Source: Syntrophales bacterium | GTDB lineage: Bacteria; Desulfobacterota; Syntrophia; Syntrophales; PHBD01 | Assembly: GCA_035363115.1 (NCBI GenBank) | Contig: DAOSEM010000001.1 | Span: 1,246,730-1,310,729, forward strand | Reading direction: 5' to 3' | Length of the DNA: 64,000 nt | In this document: positions 8,573-16,987 of the stretch, piece by piece | How positions within the stretch are numbered: the first letter of the stretch is position 1 | Layout of the letters: each line of letters opens with the position of its first letter | Notes under the pieces: model-generated | Seen by the model: the letters and a program-made list of their open reading frames with translations, nothing else | What the model was told of the DNA's origin: nothing | Databases searched by the model: none | Program-made: the position numbers and the translations under genes

Positions 8573-9630
8573 TCGGAACTCCCGGAGTAATCCTGCCGCT
8601 GTTTATAGTGAATCTCGGAGCATTCCCGAAGCCTTGCAGCAGCCTGCTCCGCCGTCATATCGCGCCCGGGCATGCCGAGCATTTCAAAGCCCACCATGAA
8701 TTTCCGAACCGTGGCGCTCCTGAGGAGTGGCGGATAGAAATGAAGATGGAGCACCCATTCGGGGTGTTCCTCTTCGTCGAAAGGCGCTTGGTGGAAGCCC
8801 ATGCTGTAGGGAAAACTGATTTCGAACAGGTTGTCGTAGCGGGTGGTCACACGCTTGAGGAGATCCGCCAGGGCCAGCCGCTCCACCGCCTCCAGTTCCT
8901 GCAGGCGGGACACGGGACGGCGCGGGATAAGCAGCGTCTCGAAGGGCCAGAGCGCCCAGAAGGGAACCATGGCCGTCCAGTGCTCGTTTTCCGCCACGAT
9001 GCGAACTCCGGCGGTCCTCTCCTGGATCAGCACGTCCAGCAGCAGGGGACGGCCGTGGGTCTGAAAATACTGCCGCTGGCAAAGAAACTCCTTGGCGGGC
9101 TCCGTGGGGATATGCTCCGTGGCCCAGATCTGGCTGTGGGGGTGGGGATTCGAACAGCCCATGATTTCGCCTTTGTTCTCGAAGATCTGGACGTAACGGA
9201 TGGAATCCCGGGCGCCCAGGATGGCGGATTCGTCAGTCCAGGCGGCGAGAACGGCCTCGATCTCCTCGATGCCGAGTTCCGGCAGGCTGAGATCGTGGCG
9301 CGGGGAAAAGCACACGACCCGGCAGACTCCCCCTTCCGCCTCCGCCGACAGCAGGCCGTATTCGTATCGCTCGGGCCGTCGGTGCAGCCTGGGCTGGAGT
9401 GCCGCAAAATCGTTGTCGAAGGCGAATGTCCCTTCATACGTCGGATTCATGCGGCCTCCCGCCCGGGCGTTGCCGGGGCAGAGATAGCAATTCGGATCGT
9501 AGGCCGGGCGGCCGACCTCGGGGATTTTTTCCCGGAGTCCCTGCCAGGGACGCTGATCGCGATTGGGACTCACCAGGATGGATTCGCCGGTCAGGACATT
9601 GAGCCGGCGATGGGAGCGGTCTGAGAACAT
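8512..9630 (-). CDS. galT: Galactose-1-phosphate uridylyltransferase
   Basis: The product is 372 residues. The HIT-superfamily active site is visible as NPHPHSQIWATEHIP, with the middle His expected to carry the uridylyl group, and the second domain has MGFHQAPF and LHLHFYPPLLRS. Zinc-site cysteines are seen in NCYLCPGN. The enzyme swaps UMP between UDP-glucose and galactose-1-phosphate. The start overlaps the galK stop by one base (TGATG). The C-terminus runs ~25 residues past the usual end of the family (SSECTFSSPVEPDSSG and on) and overlaps galE by 61 bases, which suggests an ancestral stop was lost. Confidence 0.95.
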   Translation of the reverse strand: MFSDRSHRRLNVLTGESILVSPNRDQRPWQGLREKIPEVGRPAYDPNCYLCPGNARAGGRMNPTYEGTFAFDNDFAALQPRLHRRPERYEYGLLSAEAEGGVCRVVCFSPRHDLSLPELGIEEIEAVLAAWTDESAILGARDSIRYVQIFENKGEIMGCSNPHPHSQIWATEHIPTEPAKEFLCQRQYFQTHGRPLLLDVLIQERTAGVRIVAENEHWTAMVPFWALWPFETLLIPRRPVSRLQELEAVERLALADLLKRVTTRYDNLFEISFPYSMGFHQAPFDEEEHPEWVLHLHFYPPLLRSATVRKFMVGFEMLGMPGRDMTAEQAAARLRECSEIHYKQRQDYSGSSECTFSSPVEPDSSGAMSSTC

Positions 9631-10835
9631 CAGGTTTCCTCCGTTGTACCGTTGTCGATGCGGCAGATGTGGATGACGGGAGATTTCTTCAGGCGGTCGC
9701 GGAAAACGGCCGCCATGGCCTCCCGGAAGCGGCCCAGGGCGGTTTCCTCCACCAGGTTGATCGTGCAGCCGCCGAACCCCCCGCCCATCATGCGGCTCCC
9801 CAGGACGCCCGGCACCGCCATGGCCGCCTCCGCCAGGATGTCGATCTCCGCGCAGGAAACCTCGTATTCGTCGCGCAGGCCCCTGTGGGTTGCGTTCATG
9901 AGGGTACCGACGGCCTGCAGATCGTTCCGTTCCAGGGCCTCGCAGACCTCCAGTACACGCCGGTTTTCCTCCATGATATAGCGGCATCGCCTGTATACCC
10001 GGGGATCCAGGCGATGCCGGACCGCCTCCAGCATGTCCGGAGTGGCATCCCGGAGACTCCAGACTTCCGGGAAAGCCTCCGCCAGCACGGTTACGCCCGC
10101 CTCGCACTGGGCCCGTCGCAAATTGTATTCGCTGTTCCGGAGAGTTCGCCGGACCTGCGAGTCGCACAACACAACGCGTACGTCGCTCCGCTTGAAGGGC
10201 ACATATCTGTGGCTGTAGCTCCTGCAGTCCAGATGAATCAGGGAATCCTTCCTCCCAAGCATGGATGCGAACGGATCCATGATTCCACAGGCCACGCCCA
10301 CAAAGCGGTTCTCTGCCCGCTGGCAGAGACGGGCCAGGGCCACGGGATCCATGACCAGGCCGTAAAGCGCGTTGAGGGCGAAGGCGAGGCTGCATTCCAG
10401 GGCGGCGGAAGAGGACATGCCGCTTGCGATGGGTACGTTTCCCCCGAATGCACAGTCCACTCCCTGGACCTTCCGGCCGTCCGCAGCCAGCTCAGCATAG
10501 ATTCCCAGGAGATAATTGGCCCAGTGAGACTCGGAATGGGAGAGTTTGTCCAGGTTCAATACCAGGGTATCGTTCAGGTCCACGCTGTAGAAACGGCAGA
10601 AGCGGTCCCGGCGGGGACTTGCAGCAAGCCAGATGGCCCGGTCCACGGCGCCTGGCAGGGCGAAGCCCAGATTGTAGTCCGTGTGCTCGCCGATGAGGTT
10701 CACGCGGCCGGGGCTGCGAACCACAATGGCAGGCTCTCCGAAGTGGCGGCGGAAGGCCTCGCGAATTCGCCCGGCTTGATCCCCGGCGGCCATGGACGGA
10801 TGATTTCCGGGAGAGAGGGCCTGAAGCTCCATCAT
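9630..10835 (-). CDS. galK: Galactokinase
   Basis: The product is 401 residues, a GHMP-kinase of normal length. All three family motifs are present: the galactokinase signature GRVNLIGEHTDYNLGF near residue 45, the ATP loop PIASGMSSSAALE, and the C-terminal motif MMGGGFGGCTINLV. It phosphorylates galactose at C1 with ATP, the first committed Leloir step after uptake. The ATG at 10835 is chosen because it overlaps the stop of the upstream permease gene (ATGA); a second ATG follows immediately at 10832. It sits directly behind a sugar ABC transporter, which strongly supports galactose as a physiological substrate of the operon. Confidence 0.96.
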   Translation of the reverse strand: MMELQALSPGNHPSMAAGDQAGRIREAFRRHFGEPAIVVRSPGRVNLIGEHTDYNLGFALPGAVDRAIWLAASPRRDRFCRFYSVDLNDTLVLNLDKLSHSESHWANYLLGIYAELAADGRKVQGVDCAFGGNVPIASGMSSSAALECSLAFALNALYGLVMDPVALARLCQRAENRFVGVACGIMDPFASMLGRKDSLIHLDCRSYSHRYVPFKRSDVRVVLCDSQVRRTLRNSEYNLRRAQCEAGVTVLAEAFPEVWSLRDATPDMLEAVRHRLDPRVYRRCRYIMEENRRVLEVCEALERNDLQAVGTLMNATHRGLRDEYEVSCAEIDILAEAAMAVPGVLGSRMMGGGFGGCTINLVEETALGRFREAMAAVFRDRLKKSPVIHICRIDNGTTEET

Positions 10836-11851
10836 CGCATCACCGCCGACTGGTTGTGCTGCTTGAACTGATCCAGGAGGATGGCGATGATCAGAATGGA
10901 GCCCCGGACTACGTACTGATAGAAGGTTTCGACGTTCAGCAGGTTGAGTACGTTCTGGACCGTTCCCATGATGAGGACGCCCGCGAGCAGCCCTTCGATC
11001 GTGGCGATGCCGCCCAGCAGGGAGACGCCGCCGAGAACACACGCCGCGATCACATCCAGCTCCAGCCCCAGGGCGACGTTTGGCTGCCCGCTCGTCATGC
11101 GGGACGACAGGATGACTCCGGCGATTCCGCAGACGAACCCCTGCAGGGTGAACGCTGCGTTCTTCATCCGGGAGACATTTATTCCCGCCAGGCGGGACGC
11201 TTCCTTGTTGCCGCCGATGGCCAGGATGTTTTTCCCGTAGGATGTGCAGTTCAGCAGGATTCCGAACACGATGAAAATCAGGATGGTGATCCAGATTGGG
11301 TTGGGAATCCCGAGAACCGACTCGTTGCCCAGGGCAAAGAACTCCGGGACGGTGATACCGATGGCGATGCCGTCGGAAACGATCATGGCTCCGCCCCGGA
11401 CGATCTGCATGGTCGCCAGGGTGCAGATCAGGGGGTTCAGGTTGAAGACGGCGATCAAAGTGCCGTTCAGCAGCCCCACGGCCCCCCCGCCGATCACTCC
11501 CGCCAGGGCCCCGATATAGACATCGCCGGTCTGGTTGATGACCGTGGCGGCGATGATGCCGGAAAACGCGACAATGGAGCCAACGGAGAGATCCAGGTCT
11601 CCGGCGGCGAGGATGAACATCATGGTGCAGGCGATCATGCCGATCGTCGTGATGGACAAGGCCAGTCCGATCATGTTCCGCAGGGTGAAGAAGTAGGGCA
11701 CGAAGACCGAGCATGCGATGAACATGACGACATAGACCACCACCATTCCGGAGTTCGCCCAGATGTTCTTAAAAAACCCGTTGATCCGCGTCTTCTTCAA
11801 ATCCCATACGGCCGCTGCCGATTCCGCCTGTTGTTCAATGATTCTGTTCAT
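10832..11851 (-). CDS. araH: Sugar ABC transporter permease, AraH type
   Basis: The product is 339 residues with about eight to ten hydrophobic segments, typical of the CUT2 permeases AraH/RbsC/MglC. The segments ILAAGDLDLSVGSIVAFSG, LICTLATMQIVRGGAMIVSD and SSRMTSGQPNVALGLELDVI resemble AraH of enterobacteria more than MglC, judged from memory. It forms the membrane channel and is probably a homodimer energised by the ATPase encoded upstream. The N-terminus is cytoplasmic and charged (KKTRINGFFKN). It is 17 bases downstream of the ATPase gene and overlaps galK by ATGA. Without a database comparison the AraH/MglC/RbsC distinction is not fully certain. Confidence 0.88.
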   Translation of the reverse strand: MNRIIEQQAESAAAVWDLKKTRINGFFKNIWANSGMVVVYVVMFIACSVFVPYFFTLRNMIGLALSITTIGMIACTMMFILAAGDLDLSVGSIVAFSGIIAATVINQTGDVYIGALAGVIGGGAVGLLNGTLIAVFNLNPLICTLATMQIVRGGAMIVSDGIAIGITVPEFFALGNESVLGIPNPIWITILIFIVFGILLNCTSYGKNILAIGGNKEASRLAGINVSRMKNAAFTLQGFVCGIAGVILSSRMTSGQPNVALGLELDVIAACVLGGVSLLGGIATIEGLLAGVLIMGTVQNVLNLLNVETFYQYVVRGSILIIAILLDQFKQHNQSAVMR

Positions 11852-11868
11852 AAAGCGAATAACCTCGA

Positions 11869-13359
11869 TTATCCTTTGGGTAATGCCATCGAAAGAAGGG
11901 TCTCCTCGCTGACATCTTTCCGGTCCACTTCACCGACGATGGTGCCGCCGCACATGACCACGACCCGGTCGGCGACGCCCATCACTTCCGGCAGGCTGCT
12001 GGAAGCAAAAATGACCGTTTTCCCTTCTTCCGCCAGTCCGTACATGATCTGGTAGATTTCGTACTTCGATCCGACGTCGATGCCGCGGGTAGGCTCGTCC
12101 AGCAGGAAGACGTCGACTTTTTCGCTGAGCCATCGCGCCAGGATGGCTTTCTGCTGGTTTCCGCCGGAGAGGTTGCCGATGAACTGGTCTCTCGACGTAG
12201 TCCGGATGTGGAGCTTTTCGATGTAGCTGTCCGCCCGCTCCTGCTCGCGCCGCTTGTTGAGGAAAAGGCCGAGATTCAGGAAGTGCCGTCGGGAACTGAT
12301 GTTGATGTTTTCGCTCAGGGAGCGGACGGCGATGATTCCCTCGTATTTTCTGTCTTCCGGGCAGAGGCACAGGCCCTGATTAATGGCTGAAAAGGGATTG
12401 TTGACGGCGATGGGTTTGCCGTTGACTTGAATTTCGCCGCATCGCTTCTCGATGGCGCCGAAGATGTTCTTCATCAGCTCCGTCCGGCCCGAACCGCTCA
12501 GGCCGAAGAAGCCGACGATTTCACCACGCGCCGCGGAAAAGGAAGACTTTTCCCTGATCCCGGGGCCTTGAAGACCGGTTACCGCAAACAGCGTGGCACC
12601 TTTCTTCCGGGGACGGTAACCGTACATGTCCTTTATCTCGCGGCCGACCATGCGCTGGATCAGGGTATTGTCCGTCACGTCCTCCATCGACTCGAAGGTC
12701 TGGATCCGCCGGCCGTCCCGGAAGACGGTGACGGCGTCGCACAGTGTGAAAATCTCTTCGAGCCTGTGCGACACGTAGAGAATGGTTTTCCCCTGTGCCC
12801 GGAGATTTCGGATGATGCGGAAAAGCTGTTCCGTTTCCTTCCTGGAGAGGGAGCTGGTCGGCTCATCGAACGCGATGACCTCGGCATTGTGGAGGAGGGC
12901 CTTGCCGATCTCGACCATCTGTCTCTGCCCGATGGGCAGAAGCTTCAGCCTGGTGTCCGGATCGATATCCTCCAGAAGCTCCGTGATCTGAGTCCGGGAC
13001 CGCTCCAGCAGCTTCTTCCGGTCCAGGAAGAGACCGCGCTGCGGCCATTGCCCGAGAAGCAGGTTTTCCGCCACGGTCATCTCCGGGACCAGGTTCAGTT
13101 CCTGGTAGATGATTGCAACCCCGGCGTCGATTGCATCGCGGGTTCTGGTGAAAACCTTCGGCTTCTGATGGATGACGATTTTCCCGTCCGTGGGAGTGTA
13201 TGCACCGCTCAATATTTTCAGCAGCGTGGATTTGCCGGCGCCGTTCTCTCCGACGAGACCGTGCACCGTTCCTTTCGTTACACCGAACGAAACGTTGTCG
13301 AGGGCCTTGACTCCGGGAAAGGTCTTGGTGATGCCTTGAAACTCCAGAAACGAACTCAT
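11869..13359 (-). CDS. araG: Sugar ABC transporter ATPase with two nucleotide-binding domains, AraG type
   Basis: The product is 496 residues, a tandem ATP-binding protein of the CUT2 class. The first half has Walker A GENGAGKSTLLK, a signature region LLPIGQRQMVEIGKALL and Walker B VIAFDEPTSSLS. The second half has the degenerate Walker A FGLSGSGRTEL, signature NLSGGNQQKAILARWLSE and Walker B VFLLDEPTRGIDVG. The N-terminus FQGITKTFPGVKAL and the run GVAIIYQELNLVPEMTVAEN match AraG closely from memory. It powers import of the sugar delivered by the upstream binding protein. Confidence 0.92.
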   Translation of the reverse strand: MSSFLEFQGITKTFPGVKALDNVSFGVTKGTVHGLVGENGAGKSTLLKILSGAYTPTDGKIVIHQKPKVFTRTRDAIDAGVAIIYQELNLVPEMTVAENLLLGQWPQRGLFLDRKKLLERSRTQITELLEDIDPDTRLKLLPIGQRQMVEIGKALLHNAEVIAFDEPTSSLSRKETEQLFRIIRNLRAQGKTILYVSHRLEEIFTLCDAVTVFRDGRRIQTFESMEDVTDNTLIQRMVGREIKDMYGYRPRKKGATLFAVTGLQGPGIREKSSFSAARGEIVGFFGLSGSGRTELMKNIFGAIEKRCGEIQVNGKPIAVNNPFSAINQGLCLCPEDRKYEGIIAVRSLSENINISSRRHFLNLGLFLNKRREQERADSYIEKLHIRTTSRDQFIGNLSGGNQQKAILARWLSEKVDVFLLDEPTRGIDVGSKYEIYQIMYGLAEEGKTVIFASSSLPEVMGVADRVVVMCGGTIVGEVDRKDVSEETLLSMALPKG

Positions 13360-13386
13360 GATTCCATCGCCCTGCAGGTTGAGAGC

Positions 13387-13419
13387 GGGCGGAACCGCGG
13401 CGGTGCCGTCGTTCCGCCC
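13387..13419 (-). promoter_or_regulatory. Intercistronic stem-loop between araF and araG
   Basis: GGGCGGAAC (13387-13395) and GTTCCGCCC (13411-13419) form a perfect nine-base stem around a 15-base GC-rich loop in the 88-base gap between the binding-protein and ATPase genes. No U-run follows on the minus strand, so it is unlikely to be a strong terminator. Such hairpins after binding-protein genes often stabilise the upstream message and raise binding protein above the membrane components; that function is inferred here. Confidence 0.6.
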
Positions 13420-13447
13420 TGTTCCTGTTTCCTTACGGCCCCGGTTC

Positions 13448-14422
13448 CTACTTGAGACCCATCAGGTTTTTGTAGTTCTTGCGCGTCATGACAGTGCCCG
13501 CCGTCCAGGTGATTTTCGGGGGCTCCTTCCCGTCCCTGATCCAGAAATACATGCTTTTTGCCGTGTCGTAGCCGTGCTGCCTGGCGTTCAGCAGGATGGA
13601 CGCCGTGAAGGCCGTTTTGTTCTTCTTCTGAAACTCCGCGACCGCCTCGGTTCCGTTGATCCCGACTCCGATCGCTTTGTCAGCGCCGAACCCATGTCCT
13701 TCCAGGGCCCGAATCGCTCCCAGGACGGAATTGTCGTTTCCGCCGGCGACGATCCAGAGGCTGATGTTCGGATGCTTGGTGATGGTAATGCTGGCCGCGT
13801 TGAAGCTTCCTTCCGTGTCGAGGGTCTTCATCGGGGTATCGAAGATTCGTGCTTTTGGAATGCCGGCGGCGACGAGCGCGGCAGTGGCACCTTCCGTTCG
13901 CTCTTTGATGGTGGGCAGAGAATCGAAGCTCATCCGGAGGAAGCCAACGTTCTTCAGGTTCCAGCCTCGCGCCTTCGCCTCGCTGATGATGGTCTGGCCG
14001 GCCAGCGAACCGATGTTGTAGGCTGAGATTCCGACATGATGGACGTCTTCCATGACGGCCCCCTTCGGGCCGATGAAACGGTCATCGACGCTCATCATCT
14101 TCAGGCGGTTTGCCCGGGCCCTGGCCACAATGGCCGGACCCAGTTTCACGTCGGGGGTGCAGATAATGAATCCCTTCGCGCCCTGGGTCGCCAGATTGTC
14201 GATTCCGTTCAGGACTTTTTCGCCGTCGGTACCGCCGATCTTGATAACGTCAAAACCGAACTGCCGGCCTGCCTGGTCGGCATATTTCCATTCGTCCTGG
14301 AACCAGGATTCGTCGGGCTGCTTGACGATGAAGCCGATTTTGATGCGCTCGGCGGCGGAGGCTGAAAATGCAAAGGACAACACGAACAACCATACGACCA
14401 AAGAAATCAGCACGTTCTTCAT
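13448..14422 (-). CDS. araF: Periplasmic L-arabinose/D-galactose-type sugar-binding protein
   Basis: The product is 324 residues with a clear Sec signal peptide (KNVLISLVVWLFVLSFAFS then ASA-A). The mature protein aligns without gaps, from memory, over at least its first 110 residues with E. coli arabinose-binding protein: GFIVKQPDESWFQDEWKYAD, VIKIGGTDGEKVLNGID and AKGFIICTPDVKLGPAIVA. Enterobacterial AraF binds L-arabinose, D-galactose and D-fucose. The position equal to E. coli Met108, whose change to Leu is reported to favour galactose, reads Ile here in HHVGISAYNIG. With galKTE downstream, galactose is the likely ligand. The ATG at 14422 was chosen because it begins the signal peptide; the longer frame upstream adds an implausible leader. 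Confidence 0.9.
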   Translation of the reverse strand: MKNVLISLVVWLFVLSFAFSASAAERIKIGFIVKQPDESWFQDEWKYADQAGRQFGFDVIKIGGTDGEKVLNGIDNLATQGAKGFIICTPDVKLGPAIVARARANRLKMMSVDDRFIGPKGAVMEDVHHVGISAYNIGSLAGQTIISEAKARGWNLKNVGFLRMSFDSLPTIKERTEGATAALVAAGIPKARIFDTPMKTLDTEGSFNAASITITKHPNISLWIVAGGNDNSVLGAIRALEGHGFGADKAIGVGINGTEAVAEFQKKNKTAFTASILLNARQHGYDTAKSMYFWIRDGKEPPKITWTAGTVMTRKNYKNLMGLK

Positions 14423-14952
14423 GAGATCTTTTCCCTTTCTTTTATTTCGAGGAGATGACGAATTCATCATCGCGGTTGCAGGCGCAGACGTTTGAGTCGC
14501 CTTTCGGTTCATCCGGCCTGCGAAAGCGTTGTGTTTTGCCGGGGAAGGGGCTGTTTCCGGTTTGCCCATGCAGGCTGGAGATTCATGTCGGGACCAGACA
14601 CATAGCACCCGTTCCATGAATTGCAACACCTGATAATCATTTAAGAAATGCTAATAATTGGTAGGTGATGAGTCTGATATTCGAGGTTCTGTCCACCCGC
14701 TTCTGCAGCAGGGCCAGGTTGGCAGGGAATGGATATATAAGAACAAATTGGATATTGACCGCCCCCGGCCTGAGGTGCCTATCCTTCTCATGGATACGGT
14801 ATGGTCCGGGGAGGCGCATCAGGATGCAGGATGAATCGGACCCCCTGGAGACGATCCCGTGGAACCACCGTTCAGGGAGCAGCCGGCAAGATCCTCCTTG
14901 GGGAAAACCCGGCGCACGTGAGCCCCGCAGGCCGCATCCGGACAGGAATCCC
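14423..14952. other. Divergent intergenic region between araF and coaBC
   Basis: About 530 bases with no convincing gene. It must hold the promoter of the sugar operon. The best minus-strand candidate is TTGCAA (14621-14626), 16 bases, then TATGTG (14599-14604), which is weak. The AT-rich stretch 14631-14665 just upstream could hold an activator site. No regulator gene of the AraC, LacI or GalR type is adjacent to the operon. Confidence 0.45.
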
Positions 14953-14981
14953 TTGATCTTCCCCGCCGCAGTTGCTATAAA
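14953..14981 (+). promoter_or_regulatory. Sigma-70-type promoter for the coaBC operon
   Basis: TTGATC (14953-14958), an exact 17-base spacer, then TATAAA (14976-14981). Transcription would start near 14988, giving a leader of about 48 bases before the coaBC ATG at 15036. Confidence 0.6.
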
Positions 14982-15035
14982 ATTGAACCGATATGGCTTC
15001 TCTCCGGGATCGGGGAGTGGGGGAGGAATCCGAAG

Positions 15036-16250
15036 ATGCTCAAGGGGCGGCGCTTGGTTCTGGGGGTGACGGGTGGAATTGCGGCGTACAAGTGCGCCGA
15101 GCTGACCCGGGAGCTGGTCCGCCGGGGGGCCGAGGTGAAGGTCGTCATGACCGCAGGTGCCCGGGAGTTCGTGACCCCGCTGACCCTCCAGACCGTGTCG
15201 GGAAACCCCGTGTACACGGAGCTGTTCACACTCATCCGGGAGCAGGACATCGCCCACATCGCCCTGGCGGAATTCGCGGAGCTGATGATCGTCGCCCCGG
15301 CCACGGCCAACGTCATCGGAAAGGCAGCCGCCGGCATCGCCGACGACCTGCTCACGGCGGTTTTCATGGCCATGAAGGCGCCGGTTCTCTTCTGTCCGGC
15401 TATGAACACCCAGATGTATGAGAGCCCGGCCCTCCAGGAGAACCTGGGAAAGCTCCGGGCCTGGGGATACCATGTTCTCCCGCCGGCGTCGGGCCCCCTG
15501 GCCTGCAAGTCCGAGGGACAGGGCCGCCTCCCGGAAGTTTCCGAGATCGTCGAGGAGGCCGTTTCCATCCTGACTCCGAAGGATCTGGAGGGGGAGCATG
15601 TCCTCGTCACGGCCGGCCCGACCCGGGAGCCCTTCGACCCGGTCCGTTTCATCACCAACTACTCCTCCGGGAAGATGGGTTATGCCGTCGCCCTCCAGGC
15701 AAGGCGCCGCGGGGCCCGGGTTACCCTCGTGAGCGGCCCGACATCCCTTCCGCAGCCCGCCGGCGTGGAGGTCGTGAATGTCGGGAGTGCTCTGGAGATG
15801 CGGGACGCCGTCCTGTCCCGCCTGGAAGGCGTGACCGCCGTCATCAAGGCGGCCGCCGTGGCGGATTACCGCCCCGCCGCCCTGGCGGATCAAAAGATCA
15901 AAAAGAAGGAAGGTCCCCTGACGCTTGCCCTGGAGCGGAATCCCGATATCATCCGGGAGATCGGGCGAAAGAAGGGAAAGCGGGTGCTCGTCGGGTTCGC
16001 CATGGAATCGGAGAACCTCCTGGCAAACGCACGGTCCAAGCTGATCGACAAGAACATGGACCTGATCGTGGCCAACGACCTCCGCGAGGAAGGCGCCGGT
16101 TTCCAGTGCGACACCAACGTCATCAAGATCCTGGACCGCAAGGGAAACATCGAGGCCCTGCCGCTGATGGACAAGGCCGAGGCGGCCGGGCGGATCCTCG
16201 ACCGGGTGCAGGCGCTCCTGAAGGAAACGAAACGGGGGCGGCGCCGATGA
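15036..16250 (+). CDS. coaBC: Bifunctional phosphopantothenoylcysteine decarboxylase / phosphopantothenate-cysteine ligase
   Basis: The product is 404 residues. The N-terminal half is the FMN-dependent CoaC decarboxylase: VTGGIAAYKCAELTRELV, the His of QDIAHIALAEFAE, and the substrate-binding motif FCPAMNTQMYESPA. The C-terminal half is the CoaB ligase: VTAGPTREPFDPVRFITN, SSGKMGYA and KAAAVADYRP. It catalyses two consecutive steps of coenzyme A synthesis in the cytoplasm. GGAGG lies eight bases before the ATG. The stop overlaps the next gene as ATGA, starting a coupled run of four genes. Confidence 0.97.
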   Translation: MLKGRRLVLGVTGGIAAYKCAELTRELVRRGAEVKVVMTAGAREFVTPLTLQTVSGNPVYTELFTLIREQDIAHIALAEFAELMIVAPATANVIGKAAAGIADDLLTAVFMAMKAPVLFCPAMNTQMYESPALQENLGKLRAWGYHVLPPASGPLACKSEGQGRLPEVSEIVEEAVSILTPKDLEGEHVLVTAGPTREPFDPVRFITNYSSGKMGYAVALQARRRGARVTLVSGPTSLPQPAGVEVVNVGSALEMRDAVLSRLEGVTAVIKAAAVADYRPAALADQKIKKKEGPLTLALERNPDIIREIGRKKGKRVLVGFAMESENLLANARSKLIDKNMDLIVANDLREEGAGFQCDTNVIKILDRKGNIEALPLMDKAEAAGRILDRVQALLKETKRGRRR

Positions 16251-16987
16251 GCGGCTTTTCTCCGAACCAGGCGGAAGATCTCCGGCGGGTCGTCTCCTCT
16301 CTCCGGGAATACGCCCAGTGGGAGCGGGAGGCCGGGCGACGCGTTTCGTTCTTCCGGGCGTCGGGGCCTCTGCCCGCGGAGCCGGAGCCTGCGAGGGCGG
16401 AACCGGTCCTTCGGAAGGGACTGATCCTTCCGGCGGGAAGAACGCTGGAGGACGTGCGTGCGGAACTGGGGGACTGCCGCCGCTGTGTTCTGGCGGAGTC
16501 CCGGAAGAATCTCGTCTTCGGGGAAGGAAACCCGCGGGCGGACCTCGTCTTTGTCGGAGAGGCGCCGGGGGCCGACGAGGACGCCCAGGGACGGCCGTTC
16601 GTGGGGCGGGCTGGACAGCTTCTGACCCGCATCATCGAGGCCATGAAGCTCCGGCGGTCCGACGTGTACATCTGCAACATCCTGAAGTGCCGCCCTCCGG
16701 GGAACCGCAATCCCGCCCCGGCGGAGATCGAGGCCTGCGAGCCTTTTCTTCGGAAGCAGCTGGAGGCCATTGGGCCGCGGGTCATCTGCGCGCTGGGGAC
16801 CTTCGCGGCCAAAACCCTGCTGAAGACGGAATCGCCGATCACGGTCCTCCGGGGCCGGTTTCACGATTACCAGGGAATCCGGCTCATGCCGACCTATCAT
16901 CCGGCGTATCTCCTCCGGAATCCCGGGGCGAAGAAAATGGTCTGGGAAGACGTCCAGATGATCATGCACGAACTGGGGCTCTCATGA
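16247..16987 (+). CDS. Uracil-DNA glycosylase, family 4 (iron-sulfur type)
   Basis: The product is 246 residues. Family-4 motifs are clear: GEAPGADEDAQGRPFVGRAG (active site and uracil pocket) and PTYHPAYLLRNP near the C-terminus. Cysteines suited to the [4Fe-4S] cluster are seen in DCRRCVLAESRKN, in CNILKCRPPGNRNP and in IEACEPFL. It removes uracil from DNA to start base-excision repair. An N-terminal extension of ~65 residues precedes the fold, as is common in deltaproteobacterial members. The start overlaps the coaBC stop, and its stop overlaps the nfeD start; both overlaps are ATGA. The coupling of CoA synthesis, repair and membrane-protein genes looks like genome compaction rather than a pathway. 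Confidence 0.93.
   Translation: MSGFSPNQAEDLRRVVSSLREYAQWEREAGRRVSFFRASGPLPAEPEPARAEPVLRKGLILPAGRTLEDVRAELGDCRRCVLAESRKNLVFGEGNPRADLVFVGEAPGADEDAQGRPFVGRAGQLLTRIIEAMKLRRSDVYICNILKCRPPGNRNPAPAEIEACEPFLRKQLEAIGPRVICALGTFAAKTLLKTESPITVLRGRFHDYQGIRLMPTYHPAYLLRNPGAKKMVWEDVQMIMHELGLS

Noticed and set aside
10832..14422. First reading of the transporter as MglBAC (galactose-specific)
   Set aside because: The binding protein and ATPase match AraF and AraG segments from memory much better; galactose remains the likely substrate because of galKTE.
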